A stretch of 39,909 nt of DNA from Methylococcales bacterium (lineage in GTDB: Bacteria; Pseudomonadota; Gammaproteobacteria; Methylococcales; Methylomonadaceae). Each line of letters opens with the position of its first letter. Positions within the stretch are counted from its first letter, which is position 1. The notes below the pieces were generated by a model, which searched no databases, had not been told where the DNA came from, and worked only from the letters and a program-made list of their open reading frames with translations. Positions 33,570 to 39,909 of the stretch are shown here, one piece after another. A program made the translations under genes and the position numbers. The stretch is taken from assembly GCA_023145835.1 (NCBI GenBank), contig JAGLDH010000026.1:1-39909 (forward strand). The letters run 5' to 3'.

Positions 33570-34560
33570 TTAAAAGCGATTGAGCCAATTCAATAATTTC
33601 ATTCTCTTCTATTTCTTGAATAGAAAAATCATTTTTATCTAATTTGAATGGGTTAACTATAGAGGGTGATTTTATCACTCTATTAATAGGTGTTTGATAA
33701 ACTCTACTCACAGGCGTAGGTCCAAATAAGGTAATAGACGGTTTATTTAGCCCCCAAGCCATATGTGTTGGCCCCGTATCATTTCCAATAATTAAATCTA
33801 CCTTTGCCAACACGGCTTTAAGATTATTAAAATCCAGTTTTGGTAATATTATTGCTTTTTCCATTCTTTCAGCAATCCATTCAGCATCTTGTTTTTCTTG
33901 ATCATTACCCCAGATAATCAGGCTTTTTGCATTTAACCCTTGCATTACCTTAAGGTATTTTTCTTTCGGATAGTTCCTACTTGGCCAAGTAGACCCTATA
34001 ACAAAAAGTATATTCACTCTATCCTTAGAAAAATATCTTTCTAATCGCTGATCCCAATCTTTATAAAAAAGAAAGGGGACTTTATCAAAAATCTGTTTTT
34101 CACTAATTTCTACATCTAATGGCTTGCCAATAACAGTTACATTTCTATCTATAGTATTGGCATCATATGGACTAGCTATTTTTTTTTTATAAAAAAATGC
34201 AGCTAATTTTTCCCTAGTTGAATATTTATCAAATCCAGCAGTATTAGCCGATAATATTCTTGAGGTGACAGCTGATTTAATTAGCCCTTGTGCATCGATA
34301 ACTTGATCATAGTTATTATTAGAAAATTCATTAATTTTACAGAGTTCACTAAAAAAATTTGTTCTATTCTGTTTTAACGACTTTATATTTACAGTAAGAA
34401 CTTGGTTGATATCTGGATTATATTGCAGAACACTCGCAAATCGTTCTTCTACCAACCAATCTATTGTTATTTTAGGAAAGACTTGTTTAACAAACTGTAA
34501 TGCAACCATTGCATGTACAATATCCCCTAACGCAGAAAGCTTAACAATGGCAATTTTCAT
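33565..34560 (-). CDS. waaC: WaaC, LPS heptosyltransferase I
   Basis: The protein has 331 residues of the GT9 family. The start MKIAIVKLSALGDIVHAMVA matches the WaaC hallmark (VKxSSLGDVxHxLPA), and the donor-binding region IIGNDTGPTHMAWGLNKPSITLFGPT is in the second half. It adds the first L-glycero-D-manno-heptose to Kdo of lipid A. It lies 6 bp after waaF on the same strand. Its final codons and stop fall inside the end of a MITE-like element, so the C-terminus may have been reset by that insertion; the length is still normal. Confidence 0.92.
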   Translation of the reverse strand: MKIAIVKLSALGDIVHAMVALQFVKQVFPKITIDWLVEERFASVLQYNPDINQVLTVNIKSLKQNRTNFFSELCKINEFSNNNYDQVIDAQGLIKSAVTSRILSANTAGFDKYSTREKLAAFFYKKKIASPYDANTIDRNVTVIGKPLDVEISEKQIFDKVPFLFYKDWDQRLERYFSKDRVNILFVIGSTWPSRNYPKEKYLKVMQGLNAKSLIIWGNDQEKQDAEWIAERMEKAIILPKLDFNNLKAVLAKVDLIIGNDTGPTHMAWGLNKPSITLFGPTPVSRVYQTPINRVIKSPSIVNPFKLDKNDFSIQEIEENEIIELAQSLLT

Positions 34561-34566
34561 TAATAG

Positions 34567-35583
34567 TTAAGACTCAATATACTTCAATATTTGTTGTGGG
34601 CGAATATCGACCAAACATTTAGTGTGCCCTAATGGACATTCTCTTTTAAAACAAGGAGAACAATCTAGCTTAAGCTCTACCACCTTGGCATCAGCATTTA
34701 AAGGGGGAGTAAATCCAGAGTAAGACGAACCATAAATAGCAATCAGTTGTTTATTAAGTGCTGCAGCAACATGCATTAACCCTGAGTCATTTGTAACAAC
34801 AACATCAGCTAATGACATTAAATCAATAGCCTCACCTAACGAAGTTTTACCACTAAAATTCTGACATGCATATGTTGTCAATTGATTAATCTTTTCAGCA
34901 ACGGACTGATCTTTTACTGAACCAAATAACCAAACCGACCATCCCTCTGATATTTTCTTTTTAGCTACTTCAGCATAATGCTCTGCCGGCCACCGTTTAG
35001 CGGCACCATATTCTGCTCCAGGGCATAAAGCTATTACCTTATTAGATAAATTTAATTGAAATTTTTTTTCGACCTTTAGTTGTTTATCTAAATCAATTTT
35101 CAATTCAGGAACAGGATAATCAGGAGGCTGTTTATGATTACCAGGAAACCCTAAAGAAACAAATCTCTGTACTGTCATCGCCAATTTATCTTTCTTTAGC
35201 TTCCGAGTATCATTTAATAGGCCCCAACGCATTTCGCCTACATACCCTGTTCTTAGAGGAATATCAGCAAAAAAAGGAACTAACGCAGATTTCCAAGAAT
35301 TAGGCAATACAATCACGTGGTCATATTGCGTTAATCGTATTTTTTTACCGAGCCTAAACCGTTCGTACAGACCAAGCTGTCCATGAGTTAATGGCATAGC
35401 AAATGCATTTGAAACTTCGGGCATCCTTTCCAATAATGGAAAGGACCATTCCGGTGCTAAAACATCAATCTGGCAGTTTTCATCATGTTTTTTAAGCGTC
35501 ATGAACAAACTCTGTGCCATGACCATATCACCAACCCAAGCCGGGCCGATAACTAAAATTTTATGATGCTTATCTTTCAGCAC
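34567..35583 (-). CDS. waaF: WaaF, LPS heptosyltransferase II
   Basis: The protein has 338 residues of the GT9 family. It opens KILVIGPAWVGDMVMAQSLF, the WaaF hallmark (GPSWVGDMVMAQSL), and contains LCPGAEYGAAKRWPAEHYAE and VVTNDSGLMHVAAALNKQLI, both specific to WaaF. It adds the second heptose of the inner LPS core. A late CSPCFKRECPLGHTKCL cluster of four cysteines is usual for the family. It lies 13 bp after ilvE and 6 bp before waaC; this order is the same as in Pseudomonas. Confidence 0.95.
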   Translation of the reverse strand: MLKDKHHKILVIGPAWVGDMVMAQSLFMTLKKHDENCQIDVLAPEWSFPLLERMPEVSNAFAMPLTHGQLGLYERFRLGKKIRLTQYDHVIVLPNSWKSALVPFFADIPLRTGYVGEMRWGLLNDTRKLKKDKLAMTVQRFVSLGFPGNHKQPPDYPVPELKIDLDKQLKVEKKFQLNLSNKVIALCPGAEYGAAKRWPAEHYAEVAKKKISEGWSVWLFGSVKDQSVAEKINQLTTYACQNFSGKTSLGEAIDLMSLADVVVTNDSGLMHVAAALNKQLIAIYGSSYSGFTPPLNADAKVVELKLDCSPCFKRECPLGHTKCLVDIRPQQILKYIES

Positions 35584-35596
35584 GATAATAAATTTA

Positions 35597-36523
35597 TTAC
35601 GAAACGTAGCTTAGCCATTCTTTATGATCATCTCGACGTCCATGAACATAATCAAAGTAAAGTGTTTGTATCTTTTCAGTAATAACTCCACGAGTACCAT
35701 TTCCTATAATTCTTCCATCATACTCTCTTATAGGTGTTACTTCGGCCGCAGAACCAGTAAAAAAAGCTTCATCAGCGACATAAACTTCATCACGAGAAAT
35801 ACGTTTTTCTATCACTTCAAAACCTTGTTCCTGCGCAATCGTAATAATAGTATCACGAGTAATACCTTCTAATGCTGACGTAGTTTCTGGGGTATACAGT
35901 TTTCCATTACGTACAATAAATAAATTTTCACCACTTCCCTCTGCGACAAACCCCTCATGATCGAGCAACAAAGCTTCATCATAACCTGTTGATAATGCTT
36001 CTTGTAAAGCTAAAATCGAATTAATATAATTCCCATTAGCTTTAGCTTTGCACATTGTGCTGTTTACATGATTACGTGTATATGAAGATGTCCTTATTCT
36101 GATACCTTTTTCCATACTTTCATCACCTAAATAAGCACCCCACTCCCATCCAGCAATCATGATATGAACTTTCAGATTATCTGCTCTTAACCCCATTCCT
36201 TCTGAGCCATAAAAACACATACTGCGGATATAACCACTATCAAGATTATTTTTAGCTATTGCTTCACAATGTGCTTTATTTATCACATCCTTAGTAAAAG
36301 GAATAGCCATATTTAAAATATGAGCTGAACGATACAGTCTGTCTGTATGTTCTTGTAATTTAAATATCGCCGTTCCTTCTTCAGCATGGTAGGCACGTAA
36401 TCCTTCAAAAACACCGGCACCATAATGTAAAGTATGAGTTAATACATGAATTTTCGCCTCTCGCCACTCAACCCACTCTCCATCCATCCAAATTACGCCG
36501 TCTCTATCATCCATTGTCATCAT
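35597..36523 (-). CDS. ilvE: IlvE, branched-chain amino acid aminotransferase
   Basis: This 308-residue fold-type IV PLP enzyme has HVLTHTLHYGAGVFEGLRAY near the start, catalytic Lys161 in KANGNYINSI (KAGGNY in most), and the cofactor motif EGSGENLFIV at 195-204. Near the end EAFFTGSAAEVTPI is also typical. It interconverts Leu, Ile and Val with their keto acids. The start may be ATG 36523, 36520 or 36514; I see no clear ribosome binding site to decide, and the longest is given. It follows glnE by 72 bp and leads into waaF. Confidence 0.95.
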   Translation of the reverse strand: MMTMDDRDGVIWMDGEWVEWREAKIHVLTHTLHYGAGVFEGLRAYHAEEGTAIFKLQEHTDRLYRSAHILNMAIPFTKDVINKAHCEAIAKNNLDSGYIRSMCFYGSEGMGLRADNLKVHIMIAGWEWGAYLGDESMEKGIRIRTSSYTRNHVNSTMCKAKANGNYINSILALQEALSTGYDEALLLDHEGFVAEGSGENLFIVRNGKLYTPETTSALEGITRDTIITIAQEQGFEVIEKRISRDEVYVADEAFFTGSAAEVTPIREYDGRIIGNGTRGVITEKIQTLYFDYVHGRRDDHKEWLSYVS

Positions 36524-36595
36524 TATATGTATGCCTGTTAATCATTTGTTAATTTATATACTATTACTAAACTATTTGAATTACATCACTATTAT

Positions 36596-39475
36596 CTAAT
36601 CCATAAAAGCATGCCAAAGCCCCTCGACATTCGCTCGTATTCCTAAAAAGTCGTCCCCTCCAGCTTCTGCCCGCCCTCTTTGCAGAACTTGCCTATGCCC
36701 ATAATCTCTATATTGACAATAGGCATCCTTTAGTAACTCTGCATTATCTTTAGATATAAAGCCATACTCTGTCAATCCATCTAGCAATCTTATATTATCA
36801 GTATAAGTTGCTAAGTCTTCATTTTTTGAAGTATTTGCCAGAATACCAAATTGTACTATAAACTCAATATCAGCAATACCGCCTTTACTATGTTTTAGGT
36901 TAAAAACTGATGAATCTTTAGGTTCTAAATTTACGCGCATTTTTTCTCGCATTTCTCTTACTTCTTTTTTTAAGTCATTCAGCTTCCTAGGCAAAGCAAG
37001 AACTCTCTGACGTATATCTTCAAATTGATACTGTAAATGAATATCTCCAGCTATAAACCGTCCTCTAACTAAAGCTTGATGCTCCCATGTCCATGCTTCA
37101 TTTCTTAAATAATTTTCATAACTATTTATGTGGGTTACTAACAGACCAGAGTCTCCACTTGGGCGCAAACGCAAATCAACTTCATACAATTGTCCAGATA
37201 ACATTTTTGTATCTAAAATATGTCTAACCTTTTGTCCTAATCGAATATAAAATTGAGTACATCCTATTGGTTTATTACCATCAGTCAGAGCATTAGCATC
37301 TTGAGAGCCATACAAAAATACCATATCCAAATCAGAACCATAGCCCAATTCCAACCCTCCAAGCTTACCCAACCCTAAAATGGCAATCCCTTTATCTATG
37401 CCTTTTGTATCTGGAGGGCAACCATGCTTATTCACCAACATTTGCCATGCTTGATCTAGAACCTTATCTAGAATTACTTCCGCGATATAAGTTAAATAAT
37501 CACTAACGACCACGACAGGAATAGATCCCATAATATCAGCAGCAGCAACTCGCAGAACACTAAGATGCTTAAACTGTCTTAGCCCAATCATTATTTGCTC
37601 TTCATCATGACAATCAATTTTTTCCAGCTCAAATACCAATTGCTCTTCTAAGTTTTGTTTTTTAAGTGGTTCATATAATGATCGTGCATCAAGCAACTCA
37701 TCAAATAAAATAGGATATAACGCTAAATATTCACAAATCCATGGACTAGCAGAAGCTAAAGTAACAAGTTGATTAAGTGCGTCTTCATTTTCAGCTAATA
37801 ATGATAAATAAACGTTTCTACCTACCACGGCCTCAAAAAGGACAAGTATTCGTCTTAAAGTTTCATCTTGATTACTATTCTGTTGTACTGTCTCAATAAC
37901 AGCGGGTATCAAACGATTTAATATGCCAATTCCTTTTGCCGACATTCGTGATACTGAAGGTGTATTTTTAAAATGCTTAATAATGGAAAGCGTATCACCA
38001 CAATGAGTAAAACCATATTCACCCAAATATTCTAATATTAGCTCATCATCAACACCTCCCTTCCATATTAAATAAGATTTCTGTTCGCCTTTCTCTTCTT
38101 CAGACAGAGAAAAAACATCTTCAAAAATGACATGAACACCCTCTCTTACTTTATCCAGAGCTTGTTTGAATGAAATCCAATCAGAGTATTCCATAGAGTG
38201 CGCTAAAATTGACTGTACTCGTGGGTCACTTGGTAAATCATGAGTTTGCTTGTCTTGATATTGTTGAATATGATTTTCTACTCGACGTAAGAATGCATAA
38301 GCTGAACGTAACCTTTCCACATCATCGCTAGCCATCAACCTTAAATCGTTTAGCACCAATAAGATTTTTAAAATTTCTCGTTGCTGTAATTCTGGCTCTT
38401 GACCACCACGTATTAACTGAAAAGCTTGTCCAATAAATTCAATTTCTCTAATTCCTCCTGGCCCCAGCTTAACGTTTTCCATACGGTCTTTACGTTGTAG
38501 TTCTTGAGTAATCTGAGATTTTAATGACCTAAGTTCTTCAAAAGCGCCATAATCCAAATAACGCCGATAGACAAAAGGCTTAATCATTGCTGCCAATTGA
38601 TTACCACTCTTAAAATCACCCGCTATTTGTCGTGATTTTATCATTGCATAACGCTCCCACTCTCTAGCTTGCGTCATATAATAATTTTCCATTCCATCAA
38701 AAGTCATAATAATAGGACCACTATCACCAAAGGGGCGTAAACGTACATCAGTTCTAAAAACAAACCCATCAATAGTTATTTCATCCAAAACTTTTACTAA
38801 TGAGCGACAAATTCGAGTAAAAAATTCGCCATAAGTTGTTTCTTTTCGATCACTTAAAACACCATCTTCTGCATAAGCAAATATAAGATCAATGTCTGAT
38901 GAATAATTTAGCTCCCACGCACCAAGCTTCCCCATTCCTAAAATAACGACATTCATCGCTGTTCCATCGTTTAATAGCGGCACTCCATGCCTGACACATG
39001 CTTGCTCATATAAATAATCTAGTGCATTTTGAATACAAGCTTCAGCTAACGCAGTCAAGTCACGTAATGTTTCATCTAGCTCAGCCCAACCAGCAAGATC
39101 TCTCCAAGCAATACGAATCATTTCTCTATTTCTAAACTGACGCAATTGTTTCATCAATATTGCTTCAGTTTTAATATTCTCAATATTTATTATTTTTTGA
39201 TAATCCTGTCTTCTTTGATCAGAAAAAAGGTCTTCCGTTTGAATCAAATCTACCAGTACTTGAGGGTCACTCTGGCATTTATCCCGAATAAATTGGCTGC
39301 AACAAAAAACGTGAACTATCGTCTTACTAACTTTAACCTGATAGATAAGCTTTTTTTGCTCCTGACTAATTTTTTCATCTAACTTAATAAAAAAAGCAGC
39401 CATACTTTCTTGTAAATTTACTGGAAGTAAATTTACTTCTTTTTTAAGAACTGAGTTCACCCTCATACAATTCAT
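36596..39475 (-). CDS. glnE: GlnE, glutamine synthetase adenylyltransferase/deadenylylase
   Basis: The protein has 959 residues, the family norm being about 950. Two nucleotidyltransferase domains are visible: the N-terminal deadenylylase with GMGKLGAWELNYSSDIDLIF (Asp194, Asp196) and the C-terminal adenylylase with GLGKLGGLELGYGSDLDMVF. Each is followed by a helical domain, the first carrying GPGGIREIEFIGQAFQLIRG and the second KHSKGGIADIEFIVQ. It adds or removes AMP on glutamine synthetase in response to PII protein and glutamine. I give the upstream ATG at 39475; the ATG at 39466 is equally possible. It heads the glnE-ilvE-waaF-waaC block. Confidence 0.95.
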   Translation of the reverse strand: MNCMRVNSVLKKEVNLLPVNLQESMAAFFIKLDEKISQEQKKLIYQVKVSKTIVHVFCCSQFIRDKCQSDPQVLVDLIQTEDLFSDQRRQDYQKIINIENIKTEAILMKQLRQFRNREMIRIAWRDLAGWAELDETLRDLTALAEACIQNALDYLYEQACVRHGVPLLNDGTAMNVVILGMGKLGAWELNYSSDIDLIFAYAEDGVLSDRKETTYGEFFTRICRSLVKVLDEITIDGFVFRTDVRLRPFGDSGPIIMTFDGMENYYMTQAREWERYAMIKSRQIAGDFKSGNQLAAMIKPFVYRRYLDYGAFEELRSLKSQITQELQRKDRMENVKLGPGGIREIEFIGQAFQLIRGGQEPELQQREILKILLVLNDLRLMASDDVERLRSAYAFLRRVENHIQQYQDKQTHDLPSDPRVQSILAHSMEYSDWISFKQALDKVREGVHVIFEDVFSLSEEEKGEQKSYLIWKGGVDDELILEYLGEYGFTHCGDTLSIIKHFKNTPSVSRMSAKGIGILNRLIPAVIETVQQNSNQDETLRRILVLFEAVVGRNVYLSLLAENEDALNQLVTLASASPWICEYLALYPILFDELLDARSLYEPLKKQNLEEQLVFELEKIDCHDEEQIMIGLRQFKHLSVLRVAAADIMGSIPVVVVSDYLTYIAEVILDKVLDQAWQMLVNKHGCPPDTKGIDKGIAILGLGKLGGLELGYGSDLDMVFLYGSQDANALTDGNKPIGCTQFYIRLGQKVRHILDTKMLSGQLYEVDLRLRPSGDSGLLVTHINSYENYLRNEAWTWEHQALVRGRFIAGDIHLQYQFEDIRQRVLALPRKLNDLKKEVREMREKMRVNLEPKDSSVFNLKHSKGGIADIEFIVQFGILANTSKNEDLATYTDNIRLLDGLTEYGFISKDNAELLKDAYCQYRDYGHRQVLQRGRAEAGGDDFLGIRANVEGLWHAFMD

Positions 39476-39909
39476 CCAACTTAAACATACAATTTACAAC
39501 ATCATACCTAATTCTATAGCCCTTCGTTATGAGAAAACAATTTTCTTTATAGCTGTTAAAAATTTGTAACAAACCAAAATACCAACTACTCTATCAAAAA
39601 CCACAATCCATTTGATAAGAAAGTAGATTAAGGTGATGAAGAATACTCCAAACTATAAGATGTTTGACTTAGATATTGCCAAACTAAAATTAGATATCTT
39701 CATTGACTTACTATAGATAATGAGAAGAATAGCTTTAACTAATTGATTAAACAACTATCTTTAATTGCAAAGATTATTTTTCAATGTAACGACAAAGAGT
39801 GGATATAAAAATGTAGATCTTCATGCTGCCTAAAGAATCATATTCATTGAGAAACAGCTCTCTATAAAAAAAAAAGGGGGGGGATTCTTCTTATCATTGA
39901 ATCACAAAA
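39476..39909. other. Region upstream of glnE with IS debris
   Basis: No intact gene is visible. It should hold the glnE promoter, which I could not place. It contains the IS110-like fragment at 39636 and a run of ten A (39866-39875) followed by eight G (39876-39883). Confidence 0.4.
39636..39716 (+). pseudogene. IS110-like transposase fragment, N-terminal end
   Basis: ATG at 39636, after AAGGTG, opens 26 codons: MKNTPNYKMF then DLDIAKLKLDI, before a TAG at 39714. The second part resembles the GLDIAKxKxDV start of IS110-type (DEDD) transposases. Further on, around 39812-39828, another frame gives VDLHAA, like the VDLHACLE catalytic segment of that family, but with stops around it. I read this as a decayed element. 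The match is short and could be chance. Confidence 0.4.

Overview
The window is AT-rich DNA from a gammaproteobacterium. The evidence is two chromosomal blocks whose gene order I recognise from that class: visC-ubiH-pepP-UPF0149-zapB-like-zapA-6S RNA, and glnE-ilvE-waaF-waaC. Both occur in the same order in Pseudomonas. The copper genes and low GC would suit a methane- or sulfur-oxidising lineage such as Methylococcales, but nothing here proves it.

Layout. (1) 1-7301: the tail of an IS5-type transposase, a strong hairpin, and a 1972-residue secreted protein built from a beta-helix region followed by three copies of a PKD-PKD-DNRLRE module. (2) 7302-13493: a tight six-gene + strand operon holding a Cys-rich BNR-repeat lipoprotein, CopC, two unknown membrane-anchored secreted proteins, and a CopR/CusR-type response regulator with its kinase. 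A convergent glycosyltransferase and a TonB-dependent receptor (15156-17246) follow. The receptor's upstream region carries a near-perfect CopR box, which ties it to the operon. (3) 17795-22147: a BOF-family periplasmic protein, then a - strand operon of a LolD-type ATPase, an FtsX-like permease and a ZnuA-like metal-binding protein, with a small exported protein beyond it. (4) 22148-26125: an accessory stretch with a 42-residue single-helix membrane protein, an HTTM-DCC fusion protein, and two paralogous 38-40 residue lipoproteins. Each lipoprotein gene has its own matching promoter, leader hairpin and terminator. IS debris and a large palindrome lie between them. (5) 26126-39475: the conserved housekeeping blocks for ubiquinone synthesis, proline peptidase, cell division, 6S RNA, threonine deaminase, LPS heptosyltransferases, branched-chain aminotransferase and glutamine synthetase adenylyltransferase. 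(6) 39476-39909: degraded IS110-like debris.

Small non-coding elements recur: three MITE-like elements of about 166-183 bp with related terminal inverted repeats (6856, 17279, 33404), and long C or G homopolymers (12043, 25712, 39876), one of them inside the kinase gene just after its start codon.

The most likely undescribed systems are the copper operon plus TonB receptor regulon, the paired mini-lipoprotein genes, and the FtsX-type ABC transporter with a zinc-type binding protein. Functions given for these are inferences from motifs and context; no database search was possible.
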